The notes: generated by a model not told the origin, from the letters alone. A stretch of 64,000 nt of DNA from SICV01 sp038045265 (GCA_038045265.1 JBBSYL010000010.1:1-64000); one strand, 5' to 3'. Positions 48,899 to 58,428 are shown, numbered from the stretch's first letter. Numbers and translations are program-made.

Positions 48899-49302
48899 AT
48901 AAAAGAGGACTGCTTAGAATAATTGAAGTCATGATAGCCTCCCTTATAATTATCTCTTCTGTGCTTATCGTAGTTACAAATAGAGACATAGGAAAAAGAG
49001 AAAATTTATGCTCTGAAATTCCAAATCTCTTAGAAGAGCTAGGTAAAAACAGAGATATAAGAGAGCAGATATTAACTGACGACGCAAGCGGAGCTAATAG
49101 CTTCCTAAGAGAGAGGATAAATAATCCTGCCTACTTATTTGAATTTAAGATATGCGAAGTTGATGATATTTGTACTAGCAATCAAGTAACTGCACAAGAT
49201 TCAAATGTATGCGCTGGAGAGAGGATTATAAGTGCAAATGCCCAACAACAAAGTGGGTTTAATCCCAAGAAAGTAAAATTATTTCTCTTTAAATACGGAT
49301 AA
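48892..49302 (+). CDS. Type IV pilin-like protein 5
   Basis: The 136-residue protein begins NKRG before LLRIIEVMIASLIIISSVLI, a class III signal and pilin helix, again with Glu5-like placement. The head is small and has four cysteines that may form disulfides (near 38, 88, 93 and 107). It overlaps the preceding pilin-like gene and comes right before a giant surface protein gene with its own promoter. Confidence 0.78.
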   Translation: MVNKRGLLRIIEVMIASLIIISSVLIVVTNRDIGKRENLCSEIPNLLEELGKNRDIREQILTDDASGANSFLRERINNPAYLFEFKICEVDDICTSNQVTAQDSNVCAGERIISANAQQQSGFNPKKVKLFLFKYG

Positions 49303-49314
49303 ATACTAACAATC

Positions 49315-49322
49315 TTTATAAA
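49315..49322 (+). promoter_or_regulatory. TATA element of the glycine-rich surface protein gene
   Basis: TTTATAAA, 21 bases before the ATG at 49344. It favours that ATG over the upstream TTG at 49335. Confidence 0.6.
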
Positions 49323-49343
49323 GTTCTTTAGTGTTTGAGAGAT

Positions 49344-52300
49344 ATGAAAAAGGCGAAGAGATTAATTAGATATTTTATTGTTATTATTGCTATTTTTTCT
49401 TTCTTATTTTCTATTAATTTTGTTGGTGCAGTTACTGCTGGAGATATATTAATTGTTGGGTATTCTGGAGGTTCAGGGCAAATTGAGGGACTTACAAAAG
49501 TTGTGGATGGACAATATACTTATACTGTTCCTGCTGGAGTTACTCAAATTAAGGTTCAGCTCTGGGGGGCGGGCGGTGGAGGAGGGGCGGGAGGAACTGG
49601 GAGCTTAGGAAGTAGTGGAAATCTTGAGGGCGGAGGTGGAGGCGCATATGGCGAAGTTATTTTAGATGTTTCTAGTTCACAAACATATAATGTAGCTGTT
49701 GGAGCTGGAGGGAATGGTGTAGGATATAACTTACAAACTCCCCCTACTTCAGGAGGCAATTCTGTTTTTGGAACATATTATGCAAATGGTGGGAGTGCTG
49801 GCGCTGTTATACCTAATGGTTGGAATTCGCATCCCGGAGGAACCGGAAGCGGAGGAACATTCAATACTCCTATTGGAACGAATGGGGGGAGTGGTGGCTC
49901 GATAGGGGCGGTAAATGGTTGTGGTAGTGGAGGAGCAGGAGGCGTAGCTCCTGGAGGGAATGGAGCTCAAGCTGGCCCAAGTGCGGGGGCTGGTGGAGGA
50001 GCTTCTGGAGGAGGTGCGGAATATGCAGGGAATGGGGGAGCGGGAGGCAATTGCGTACTCGCACAAAGTGGTCAGAACATCCCAGGAGGGAATGGATTTT
50101 TGTATGGAGGTGGAGGAGGAAGTAGTGGAGTGACTACTCTTGCTGTAGGAAATGGAGGGAAGGGTGCAGAAGGACAGGTGAAAATAACTTATCTTTCTGT
50201 TGGGAGCCAAGGAAGTCAAACAGTTCAACCTACTTCCGGTTTGTGCGTACCTAATCAAACAATTATTTCATTATATCAAGAAAGCAATTCTCATGGAGCG
50301 ATTTATAACCAAACATTCAATGATGTAAATGCTGGAATTGGTGTATGTTATGATAAAATTTTTGGATTCAATTATACTGGAGATACAAATCCTCAAAGAT
50401 GTGGAGCCGAGAATGCAAATTCTGTTGTTAAAGTGATTAGCAAGAATAATGCACATGTAGAAGATAAATCTTTGAATAATTATCCATATAGTTTATGCTA
50501 TGGTGATTTGAATTGTAAACTTGAAGATAAAACATACACCCCATCTGCAAATGAGAGAGCAGTACTTTACTTATCATCCAATACAAACGCACATGTATCT
50601 AGCACGGCAGGATATGATTTTATTGTTTATTGCACAAGCAACAATGGGCCTGTGCCTGGAACTGGAGAAATTATTTCTGCAGAATGGAAAGATGAATTTG
50701 AAAATAATTTGGCAGTGGATGAAAATGGAAATAATAAAAGCAATGTAAATTCTACCGTAAAATTAGTTGCTAAAACTACTTTTATAAATACTGAAATTAC
50801 ATTTGATATAAAAGAAGAAGATACTGGCTTACCTGATGCAAATATAAGAACTGGAGCAATAGCATTGAAAGCGACTACAAATGGTGAGGGAATTGCTTCT
50901 ATAAGCTGGCTCATAAATGACACTGACATGACTAAAGCAGGAGTAGGGCCTGCAGAATTTTATTTCACTGCAAGCGTGTTTGAAGAGAGTAAACAGAGCG
51001 GTATTTTGCTGACAAGCAAAACTCCTACGCCTCCTGAAAAAGAAATTGAAATTGAGATAGCTGGAATAAAAGATAAGGGGTTGTACTTTACAGGAGTGCC
51101 TGTTGAGATAAGTTATGTGCTTAGAAAGCCTAGTCAGGGAAGAGGATTAGAGTTAACCTGGAAAATAATTGAAGACAATTATGAAAGTGATGATTTGACT
51201 TTCGATTATACTTTCCAAAATCCTGGGCAGAAGACAATTCATCTTACTGCAACAAATTCTTTTGGAGGAAGAGCAGAAAGGCAGGTAAGTGTCCTTGCAA
51301 TAGGAGATAATGGTATATTTGCATTTATAGATAATCCGAGATTTAATGAAGTTTTGCCTGTAAGCAGTGACAATGTAAGAGTATTATATAATGCAAGCGG
51401 GAGCTACGTCGTAAATAGTACATATGATAAAACTCAATGTTTAGACATTTTGGCAAGAGGAAGATTAGTCTGTCTTGCCGGAAGATGCCCTAACGCTGTT
51501 GGAAACCCTCCAGCTGGATGCAGTGCACTAGTTGAAGAGAATAATAAAGGATATGAAAATCTTAATTTCACTTGGACAAGATATGGAAAAAGTTCAATAA
51601 ATACCTTTTCAAGATTTGGTTTGAAGCAGGATTACACCATATTTGGAAACAGCGAGTATTCTAATAAATTAAATGACAGAGCGTTTAAACTTGTCCTTAA
51701 TTATACCAACGAGAGTGAAGATTTAAGTCTTCAACAGGAATTTATGAGAAATTATACTATTGGGCAATGCATCAATGATGGAAGGGGATTTGTTAAAATA
51801 GATAGTAAAGGAAATGTACTGAAAGTATTGGAAACAACTAACAAGAATAGTGGGGATTTTGACCCTAATGCGTGCAGGGCAGTTAGTGGAATAGTCTGCT
51901 GTCCAACAGGACATTTATGTGGAGCAAATGGATGTTATATTCCTGCTTCTACACCAGATATAGTAGAAGACTTGCCTGGATGCTCAAGATATAGAACAGA
52001 ACTGGCGTGTCTTGACGCTGTAGAAACAACTAATGCCTGCAGTGATGGAGGTTTGACTGCCGCTACCTCATGTCAATGGGTTGAGCAAACAGGAGGAAGT
52101 GGAGAATGCAAGGAGTATACTAGTATAATTGAGACGAGCAATGGGGCGGTGGCAGGAACATGCGTACAAGGCGTGAGAAATCTTACCTCATGTGTTAATG
52201 GATTCAATAAGATAAAAATAGACACCACGTATACTGGAGGAAGTAATCCTGCAAATAGTTGTTTAAGTGAGGATGACTGCAAGAATAAAGCTGGAGAATT

Positions 52301-52436
52301 TACAGTACCATGTGGAAGGCCTGCGTTTGAATTGCCTTTCTTTGGAATAGAGCAACTATTAAGTGCACTTCTGATAATAGCTATAATCTATTCAATTTTA
52401 ATTAAGACTAGATATATACCTAAAAAGAGAAAATAA
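49344..52436 (+). CDS. Giant membrane-anchored surface protein with glycine-rich domain
   Basis: About 1030 residues from the ATG at 49344. A signal peptide (about 1-30) leads to a glycine-rich domain of some 210 residues opening with YTVPAGVTQIKVQLWGAGGG, a pattern also found in phage tail-fibre and bacterial surface proteins. Ig/PKD-like beta domains follow (LTWKIIEDNYESDDLTFDYT), then cysteine-rich segments (GIVCCPTGHLCGANGCYIP) and a C-terminal membrane helix (about 1000-1022) with a basic tail. It is likely an adhesin or cell-contact protein of the pilus locus. Confidence 0.78.
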   Translation: MKKAKRLIRYFIVIIAIFSFLFSINFVGAVTAGDILIVGYSGGSGQIEGLTKVVDGQYTYTVPAGVTQIKVQLWGAGGGGGAGGTGSLGSSGNLEGGGGGAYGEVILDVSSSQTYNVAVGAGGNGVGYNLQTPPTSGGNSVFGTYYANGGSAGAVIPNGWNSHPGGTGSGGTFNTPIGTNGGSGGSIGAVNGCGSGGAGGVAPGGNGAQAGPSAGAGGGASGGGAEYAGNGGAGGNCVLAQSGQNIPGGNGFLYGGGGGSSGVTTLAVGNGGKGAEGQVKITYLSVGSQGSQTVQPTSGLCVPNQTIISLYQESNSHGAIYNQTFNDVNAGIGVCYDKIFGFNYTGDTNPQRCGAENANSVVKVISKNNAHVEDKSLNNYPYSLCYGDLNCKLEDKTYTPSANERAVLYLSSNTNAHVSSTAGYDFIVYCTSNNGPVPGTGEIISAEWKDEFENNLAVDENGNNKSNVNSTVKLVAKTTFINTEITFDIKEEDTGLPDANIRTGAIALKATTNGEGIASISWLINDTDMTKAGVGPAEFYFTASVFEESKQSGILLTSKTPTPPEKEIEIEIAGIKDKGLYFTGVPVEISYVLRKPSQGRGLELTWKIIEDNYESDDLTFDYTFQNPGQKTIHLTATNSFGGRAERQVSVLAIGDNGIFAFIDNPRFNEVLPVSSDNVRVLYNASGSYVVNSTYDKTQCLDILARGRLVCLAGRCPNAVGNPPAGCSALVEENNKGYENLNFTWTRYGKSSINTFSRFGLKQDYTIFGNSEYSNKLNDRAFKLVLNYTNESEDLSLQQEFMRNYTIGQCINDGRGFVKIDSKGNVLKVLETTNKNSGDFDPNACRAVSGIVCCPTGHLCGANGCYIPASTPDIVEDLPGCSRYRTELACLDAVETTNACSDGGLTAATSCQWVEQTGGSGECKEYTSIIETSNGAVAGTCVQGVRNLTSCVNGFNKIKIDTTYTGGSNPANSCLSEDDCKNKAGEFTVPCGRPAFELPFFGIEQLLSALLIIAIIYSILIKTRYIPKKRK

Positions 52437-52450
52437 AATCGGGCGGTATA

Positions 52451-52458
52451 TTTTTAAA
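52451..52458 (+). promoter_or_regulatory. TATA element of the 52480-55152 gene
   Basis: TTTTTAAA within a short inverted repeat (GGTAT...ATACC), 21 bases before the ATG at 52480. Confidence 0.55.
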
Positions 52459-52479
52459 ATACCTTTCACTTGGGAATGT

Positions 52480-55152
52480 ATGAGAAGAGGTTTGATTTTG
52501 TTGTCCCTTGTAATTGTGGCGATATTATTGATAAGCCCCGCATTAGCTAATGTAAAGATTCAGTCTGAAAATCTTAAAAGATTATACTCTGGAGGAGATA
52601 CCATCACAGGTATAATCAAAGTGAACATTACAAATGAGCCTGCAAACAATCAGGTTGTAACTAATTTTAAGGGGAATATAACTTTAATAGAGCTCATAAG
52701 AGCAAATAATCTTGCTGAAGGAATCAATTATAATTGTAGTATCTATGGATGCAATGCAGGTTATGAAGACGAGGGGAGTGTCAATACACTCTCTGTTGAT
52801 TCTTCTTCTGCTGAATTTGTAGGCTTCAAACTTAATAGAGCAGATAGAATTGATAGTTTAGATGTGGTAATTTCAAGCGACTCTGGCCCTTCGTGTTCCC
52901 CCCAGTTAAGTATTGATGTACTTGGAAAAGAAGAGTATAGATTACATAATACTAATTACACGAGTGAGAGGTGCGGTTCTAAGAATTACGGATGCTTTGA
53001 TCTTTCAAGAGCAGACAAAAAAGTTGAAATAGGCTCTGAGGGAGTATGTGAGCAAATGGAATTGTGGCCAGCTCCAGCTTATGAGATCAGTGCAAAAATT
53101 ACAAACAGCACAGGCACTACTGGAATAATAAAAGCTGAACTACTTGATGAGCAAGGAGGAGTTTATGGGGCTGTTGGAGAGTGTGAAATGCCTCTACAAA
53201 AAGAAAGCGTTGAAGAACTAAAATGTACAATAGGCAATCCAATCATGGAGCGAAAAAATTATACAGTATGTATTTCAGCAAGCGGAGGAAACTATAAGAT
53301 AAATGCTGAAGACTCTGGAAGAATATGCGGTTCTGCTAGGACAAATCTAGGATTTGGATTCAGCTTTGATTATGAAGTATCTGCACAGGCATTAGAATAT
53401 GATGAAGTAAATTTTTCCTTAAACGATGCGTTCGGAAGAGCTTATGGCGGGCTGGAGATTGGGCAAATTGCAGACGATTATTTGAATGAAATCTATGGAG
53501 GAAATTGTTCTGATGGATGTTATATTCCTCTTTTAATAACAAGCAACTTGGACCAAAATATAGACTTTTCAAGACCTAAAGCTGAGTACTTTTTCCAAGG
53601 CAACAAATTAAGTGAAGAGACATTTTATTCTCTTGAAAAGAAAGATGCTGTAATAAATGCAAAAAATATGGAGCTCGATTTGGAAAAGGCCGAATTTACA
53701 ATACCTCTTAACTCAAGTGAAAATAAATTAAGAATATTTGTTGGGGGAAGCAAGATCTATAATGATATAGCAATAAACATAACTAAGGGTTTTGATTTTG
53801 ACATAATCCCTAAGTTTGCTTTGATAGGCATACAAACTGAATATTCTATTCTTACAAATGACAATATAAGTAAAACAGAATGGAAGTTTGGAAATTCTGC
53901 TGTAAAACAAAGCAATGGAAAAAGCATTACAAATAGAATAGATGAAGGGGGTGAATATACTCTTGAAGTAAAGGCGACAAATACTCGCGGAGCTGTAAGT
54001 ATTAAAAACATTAAAGTAATTGTTGGGGATCCTGAGGAATCTTTAAAACAATTGATAAATCAATCAGAAACAGGAATAAAAAAGATAGAAGAATATCTAA
54101 ATACGCTTCCTCAATGGGCAAAGAGCAAGATATCTGAAAAAATTGAACTTGAAAAACTAAAAAGCGAAGTGATTACCGTGAAAAATGTTGACAATGCAGG
54201 AGATGAAAACAAGACTATTGCATTAATAGATAGAATTAGCGCTTTAAATATTCCAATTTCCATAAAAGAATCTGATAAGGGTAGTTTGCCATTAGCTTTA
54301 GGATTCTCAAATATAAATACAAAATATATAGAAAAAATCTCTGCCTCTGAAATATCTGATGCACAGAGAGAAGAATTTACTAATAATCTCCTTTTCTGGA
54401 TAGATGAAAATTATGCTCCCTTAGTAGAGTTTAAAGTTATAGAAAAAAATACTGCCTCCGGGCCGGAACCATTAGTTACACAAATTTCAGTTACTCTGAA
54501 TAAGAAGAAAGAAGAGCTAAGTGAGTCTTATTTGATTATAGATTATCCAATTGAAAATATTTATTTTGCTGAAGATTATGGTGCTATCGAAATAGTATCT
54601 GACGAAACAAGCACAGGCACTTACATTCTTGCAAATGAGGAAAATAAAATAGAGTTTATGGTAAGTGGAAAAGTTGAATTCTCTGAGCTCGGAATGTATA
54701 TCTCTCCAGTTGTTAGCGATATTGGGAGTTATGCAAATATTGATTTTGAAAAAAAGCAATTCCCTGCTGGTCTTTTAACCTTCTGGGTTGCTATATTAAT
54801 TATATGTGCGCTTGTTGTTTATATAATACTTCAAGAATGGTATAAGAGGCATTATGAAAATTACCTCTTTAGAAATAAAGATGATCTATATAATTTGATG
54901 AATTTTATATATAATACTAGAAAAGGAAGCATAACTGAACAGGAGATGAAGAAAAAGCTTCTAAGCAATGGGTGGAGTGGAGAACAGATCTCATATACTG
55001 CCAAGAAACTTGATGGGAAAAGAACAGGGATGTTTGAAATACCTATTTTCAGGTTCTTTGAACAGAAAAAAATAAAAGAAGAAATGGAAAAGAGACAGAA
55101 TATAGGAAATAGAAGCGGAAGATTTATTAAAAGACCGAATTTAGGTGTATAA
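52480..55152 (+). CDS. Large membrane-anchored surface protein with PKD-like domain and cytosolic tail
   Basis: The 890-residue protein has a signal peptide (about 1-23), beta-rich domains with paired cysteines, a PKD-like module (SILTNDNISKTEWKFGNSAV, then GGEYTLEVKATNTRGAVS) and a helical stretch. One membrane helix (about 770-790) is followed by a cytosolic part of about 95 residues (LYNLMNFIYNTRKGSITEQE) that looks like a small helical or winged-helix domain. This suggests signalling across the membrane. Its stop overlaps the GTPase start (TAATG). Confidence 0.75.
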   Translation: MRRGLILLSLVIVAILLISPALANVKIQSENLKRLYSGGDTITGIIKVNITNEPANNQVVTNFKGNITLIELIRANNLAEGINYNCSIYGCNAGYEDEGSVNTLSVDSSSAEFVGFKLNRADRIDSLDVVISSDSGPSCSPQLSIDVLGKEEYRLHNTNYTSERCGSKNYGCFDLSRADKKVEIGSEGVCEQMELWPAPAYEISAKITNSTGTTGIIKAELLDEQGGVYGAVGECEMPLQKESVEELKCTIGNPIMERKNYTVCISASGGNYKINAEDSGRICGSARTNLGFGFSFDYEVSAQALEYDEVNFSLNDAFGRAYGGLEIGQIADDYLNEIYGGNCSDGCYIPLLITSNLDQNIDFSRPKAEYFFQGNKLSEETFYSLEKKDAVINAKNMELDLEKAEFTIPLNSSENKLRIFVGGSKIYNDIAINITKGFDFDIIPKFALIGIQTEYSILTNDNISKTEWKFGNSAVKQSNGKSITNRIDEGGEYTLEVKATNTRGAVSIKNIKVIVGDPEESLKQLINQSETGIKKIEEYLNTLPQWAKSKISEKIELEKLKSEVITVKNVDNAGDENKTIALIDRISALNIPISIKESDKGSLPLALGFSNINTKYIEKISASEISDAQREEFTNNLLFWIDENYAPLVEFKVIEKNTASGPEPLVTQISVTLNKKKEELSESYLIIDYPIENIYFAEDYGAIEIVSDETSTGTYILANEENKIEFMVSGKVEFSELGMYISPVVSDIGSYANIDFEKKQFPAGLLTFWVAILIICALVVYIILQEWYKRHYENYLFRNKDDLYNLMNFIYNTRKGSITEQEMKKKLLSNGWSGEQISYTAKKLDGKRTGMFEIPIFRFFEQKKIKEEMEKRQNIGNRSGRFIKRPNLGV

Positions 55153-55790
55153 TGTTAAGGATTATAAAAAAGTTTTCTAAAAGAATACTTGCAACTCTTT
55201 TTGGAAGAAAAGATAACATAAAAATAGGTTTTTATGGTCCTCCTAATGCTGGGAAGACTAGTTTAGCAAATAAAATATGTAAAGACTGGACTGGGGAAGA
55301 GATAGGAGTAGTAAGTAAAATACCTCACGAGACAAGGCATGTGCAGTTTAAGGAAAAAGTAGAGATAAAACATAAGGGGAAAGTGCTTATGTTCAAAATG
55401 GTCGATACTCCTGGAATAGCCACTAAGATAGACTATGAGGAATTTATAAAATTCGGAGTTAAGAAGAAAGATGCTAAGAAAAGAGCTAAGGAAGCAACTC
55501 AGGGAATTATAGAGTCAATACAGTGGCTTGATGATATGGATGCAGTTATAGTAGTTATTGATGCTTCTGAAAATCCTTACTCGCAAGTGAATATTACAAT
55601 AATAGGAAATCTTGTTGCAAGAAAAATTCCTCTCCTGATAGTTGCAAATAAAATAGATTTGAAGAAAGCGAATATGAAGAAAGTTGAAAATGCATTTCCA
55701 GAATATGAGGTTGTGGGAATAAGTGCAAAAGAAGGAATTAACATGGATGATTTTTACGAAGCCTTATTCAGGCTGGCAAAAAAAGCATAA
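55152..55790 (+). CDS. Era-like GTP-binding protein
   Basis: The 212-residue protein has G1 GFYGPPNAGKTSLANKI (about 26-42), G3 VDTPGIATK, G4 ANKIDLKKA and G5 ISAKEG. It belongs to the archaeal Era-like GTPase group that is found next to DUF2073 and zinc-ribbon genes, as here. The function of this set is poorly known; ribosome, RNA or replication links have been proposed for relatives I recall as Oap/Arv proteins. It has a short basic N-terminus. Confidence 0.88.
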   Translation: MLRIIKKFSKRILATLFGRKDNIKIGFYGPPNAGKTSLANKICKDWTGEEIGVVSKIPHETRHVQFKEKVEIKHKGKVLMFKMVDTPGIATKIDYEEFIKFGVKKKDAKKRAKEATQGIIESIQWLDDMDAVIVVIDASENPYSQVNITIIGNLVARKIPLLIVANKIDLKKANMKKVENAFPEYEVVGISAKEGINMDDFYEALFRLAKKA

Positions 55791-55791
55791 A

Positions 55792-56184
55792 ATGATAAAA
55801 AAGAGCAAGTTTAAAGGATTAAGCCTGCATGTAATACCCTATTCTGAAATTCGAGACTTGAGTATAGGGGAGAGAGTGAAGAAAGTTTTGAAACTTATTT
55901 TGGGGAGCAGAATAGTTATAATTCAAGGAAGATTAAGGCCAGAAGAAGAAGCAAGATTGATAGAGGATACTATGGCTATGGTCGAACATATTAAAAATTT
56001 TAAAGGAATAGAATTGGCAGTCATAGAACCTAATATGAAAGAGGAAAATTTACTTATAAGAATGAAGCATGGACTTGCTAAGAGGCTTGTTGGAGAAAGT
56101 AGCGCCCTTACAATAATAGGCCCTAGCTCTCTAGTCAAAGAAATAAAGAAAGATCCAAAAAAAATGGAAGTATTACTTGGTTAA
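55792..56184 (+). CDS. DUF2073 (OapB/ArvB-like) protein
   Basis: About 130 residues from the ATG at 55792, 1 base after the GTPase stop. The upstream reading frame runs into the GTPase gene and is not used. The sequence KVLKLILGSRIVIIQGRLRP and EEEARLIEDTMAMVEHIKNF, then GIELAVIEP, matches DUF2073, a small alpha/beta protein; relatives I recall as OapB bind RNA. It is the second member of the conserved GTPase/DUF2073/zinc-ribbon set. Confidence 0.85.
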   Translation: MIKKSKFKGLSLHVIPYSEIRDLSIGERVKKVLKLILGSRIVIIQGRLRPEEEARLIEDTMAMVEHIKNFKGIELAVIEPNMKEENLLIRMKHGLAKRLVGESSALTIIGPSSLVKEIKKDPKKMEVLLG

Positions 56185-56736
56185 TTAACTTCCATTTTTG
56201 TGTAAAGGAAAATCTTTTGTTTCTATCTGAAAGTTATCATTTTTATGAATTTTAAATATTACTTTAAAATCTTCAGATTTGCTTATCTTTGTAAAAAGAT
56301 AAAGTATTTTAGTGATACATGCCATGGAAAATTTTGAATAAGGCTTTGAATCTAGCTCATCCTTAATCTTTTTTATCTCTTCTGAAAAACCCTCCTCCCA
56401 ATTTATTATAGCTTTATTCATTACTCCGATAAGATAATTCTCATCTAGATCTAATTTATGAGCTAACTCGTCTCGGACATCGTTTAAAGCCTTTAGTGTT
56501 TTAAATTCTGTATCACTAATTAAACTTTGTTCTTCTAGATATTTTAATCTGTTCATATGCTCTTTAAATTTTTTATTTTTTGAATATCCGTAATTAATAT
56601 TAAATAATTTTAAGGAAATATACTCAGCATAAATTGCTAATAAAAGAATTACTTCTCTCCCAAAGTAAGATAAATTTAGTGTATTTATATCAGCGATTAG
56701 GCTATGAATCTTGTGTAGATCTGTCTCTTCTTCCAT
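56185..56736 (-). CDS. HEPN/DUF4145-like protein inserted between conserved genes
   Basis: About 183 residues from the ATG at 56736, chosen because the TATA element at 56758-56765 lies 21 bases upstream. An all-helical protein with the motif NDVRDELAHKLDLDE (Arg-x4-His, as in HEPN RNases) after a helix of the form EFKTLKAL. HEPN domains often act as RNA-cutting toxins or in RNA surveillance. No nucleotidyltransferase partner is adjacent. It lies on the opposite strand between the DUF2073 and zinc-ribbon genes, which are usually neighbours, so it looks inserted. Confidence 0.6.
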   Translation of the reverse strand: MEEETDLHKIHSLIADINTLNLSYFGREVILLLAIYAEYISLKLFNINYGYSKNKKFKEHMNRLKYLEEQSLISDTEFKTLKALNDVRDELAHKLDLDENYLIGVMNKAIINWEEGFSEEIKKIKDELDSKPYSKFSMACITKILYLFTKISKSEDFKVIFKIHKNDNFQIETKDFPLHKNGS

Positions 56737-56757
56737 ATAAAAAGACAATAATTAGCT

Positions 56758-56765
56758 TATATAAA
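56758..56765 (-). promoter_or_regulatory. TATA element of the HEPN-like gene
   Basis: TTTATATA on the minus strand, 21 bases before the ATG at 56736. Confidence 0.55.
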
Positions 56766-56767
56766 TC

Positions 56768-56775
56768 TTTATTAA
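56768..56775 (+). promoter_or_regulatory. TATA-like element of the zinc-ribbon gene
   Basis: TTTATTAA, 21 bases before the ATG at 56797. It favours that ATG over the TTG at 56788. Confidence 0.45.
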
Positions 56776-56796
56776 CCTTTTAACTTATTGAAGTTT

Positions 56797-57168
56797 ATGC
56801 CCTATAGATGTGTTCATTGCAATAAAATTTTTGAAGATGGCTCTGATGAGGTGCTTAATGGATGTTCTAGTTGTCACAGCAAGTTTTTCTTTTATATAAA
56901 AAAGGAAAAGCTACCCGAAATACTTAAGAGTGGTATTGCGGAGATGGAACTTAGCTCGAATGAAAAGGATCAAATAGAAAAGGATGTAAGAGAAATCACA
57001 GGCATAGAAAATGAAGAAACCCCAGTATTTCTTGACTTTGAAAGTGTTAAAATAGTTAAGCCTGGAAAGTACTTGATAGACATATCTAAGCTTTTCTCTT
57101 TTGATAAACCTCGAGTGTATAAGCTAGAAGATGGAAAGTATATTGTAGATTTAAATGTGGGAAATTAA
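56797..57168 (+). CDS. Zinc-ribbon protein (OapC/ArvC-like)
   Basis: About 123 residues from the ATG at 56797. The N-terminal zinc ribbon YRCVHCNKIFEDGSDEVLNG, followed by CSSC, gives four cysteines in the CxxC...CxxC pattern. A charged helical part and a C-terminal beta domain (PVFLDFESVKIVKPGKYLID) follow. It matches the zinc-ribbon member of the conserved archaeal GTPase/DUF2073/zinc-ribbon set, here separated from its partners by the HEPN-like gene. Confidence 0.82.
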   Translation: MPYRCVHCNKIFEDGSDEVLNGCSSCHSKFFFYIKKEKLPEILKSGIAEMELSSNEKDQIEKDVREITGIENEETPVFLDFESVKIVKPGKYLIDISKLFSFDKPRVYKLEDGKYIVDLNVGN

Positions 57169-57178
57169 TAAGGAATAG

Positions 57179-57186
57179 TTTAAAAG
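57179..57186 (+). promoter_or_regulatory. TATA element of the CCA-adding enzyme gene
   Basis: TTTAAAAG, 21 bases before the ATG at 57208. Confidence 0.55.
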
Positions 57187-57207
57187 TAATTTATTCTTAT
57201 AAGAAGC

Positions 57208-58428
57208 ATGGGCGAGAAAGAGTTTAAGGTCTTGAATGCTAAAGTAAAAACTATGGTAGCCTTATTAAAGGATGCTATAAGGAAAGAAAAAATTAAGGCA
57301 GACCTATTTATTGGGGGGAGCTTTGCTAAAGGCACATTGCTGGAAAAGGAGAAATATGATGTGGATCTATATGTAAGATTTGAGAAGAAAAGTAAAAATA
57401 TATCTTCTTCTTTAAGCAAAATAGTAAAAAGAGCATTTGGAAAGAGGGCAATTAAGATACACGGAAGCAGGGATTATTTTCAGATAAATGTTGGTGAAAA
57501 TCTTGTAATTGAAATAATACCAGTTCTGAAAATAAGAAATCCAAAAGAAGCAGAAAACGTCACAGATTTAAGTTATTTTCATGTTAATTATGTGAAAAAC
57601 AAAATAAATGAAAAATTAAGGCGGGAAATTCTATTAGCGAAAAAATTCTGCCATGCGCAAAATGTGTATGGGGCAGAATCATACGTAAGAGGATTTTCTG
57701 GATACGCATTAGAATGTTTAATAATTTATTATAAATCCTTTGAAAAAATGTTGAAAGAACTTTTAAAAGTAGAAGAAAAAGTTATTATTGATCCCGCGAA
57801 GCATTATAAGAAAAAAGAGGAGATATTAAGAGAATTAAACGGAGGGAAATTGAAAAGCCCTGTTGTCTTTATAGACCCCACATTTAAGGAAAGGAACGTT
57901 TTAGGCGCATTATCTGTAGAGACATTTGAGAAATTTAAAGAAGCGGGGAGAAAATATCTAAAAAACAAAAATGAAAAATTCTTTAAAAAAGAAGAAATAA
58001 ATTATGAAAAATTAAAGGAAAAATTAAAAGAAAGAGAAGAGTTTGTGAAAATAAGATTGACAACAAACAAGCAGGAAGGAGATATTGCAGGAAGCAAACT
58101 GCTTAAGGGATTTAATTATGTGAAAAATTCTTTAGGAAAGTATTTTGATGTTCTTAATTCTGGGTTTGAATATAAATCGGGAAACAATGGAGAAGGATGG
58201 ATAATCGTTAAACCGAAAAACGAGATAATAATTAGAGGTCCTCCGATATCAATGAAGAAACATGCTGAAAAGTTTAAGAAAATGCATAAAAACTTCTATG
58301 AAGAAGAAGGAACCTTATATTCTGAATTTGAAATGCTTCAGACAGCAAGACAATTCCTAAAAGAATTTTCAAAGAAAAATAAGAAACAATTAACAGAGAT
58401 GGATATAATTAATGTTGAAGTAAATTAA
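57208..58428 (+). CDS. cca: CCA-adding tRNA nucleotidyltransferase (class I, archaeal)
   Basis: The 406-residue protein has the catalytic GGSFAKGTLLEKEKYDVDLY, with the DxD pair, and a third acidic residue in VIEIIPVLKI. The archaeal features AESYVRGFSGYALECLIIYY and FIDPTFKERNVLGALSVETF follow. The family adds CCA to tRNA 3' ends without a template. At 406 residues it is slightly short for the family (about 430-450). It is convergent with the next gene, overlapping it by 20 bases. Confidence 0.92.
   Translation: MGEKEFKVLNAKVKTMVALLKDAIRKEKIKADLFIGGSFAKGTLLEKEKYDVDLYVRFEKKSKNISSSLSKIVKRAFGKRAIKIHGSRDYFQINVGENLVIEIIPVLKIRNPKEAENVTDLSYFHVNYVKNKINEKLRREILLAKKFCHAQNVYGAESYVRGFSGYALECLIIYYKSFEKMLKELLKVEEKVIIDPAKHYKKKEEILRELNGGKLKSPVVFIDPTFKERNVLGALSVETFEKFKEAGRKYLKNKNEKFFKKEEINYEKLKEKLKEREEFVKIRLTTNKQEGDIAGSKLLKGFNYVKNSLGKYFDVLNSGFEYKSGNNGEGWIIVKPKNEIIIRGPPISMKKHAEKFKKMHKNFYEEEGTLYSEFEMLQTARQFLKEFSKKNKKQLTEMDIINVEVN

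Noticed and set aside
49556..50258. Minus-strand frames rich in Pro and Ser opposite the glycine-rich domain
   Set aside because: Created by the G-rich codon usage of the real gene; no promoter.
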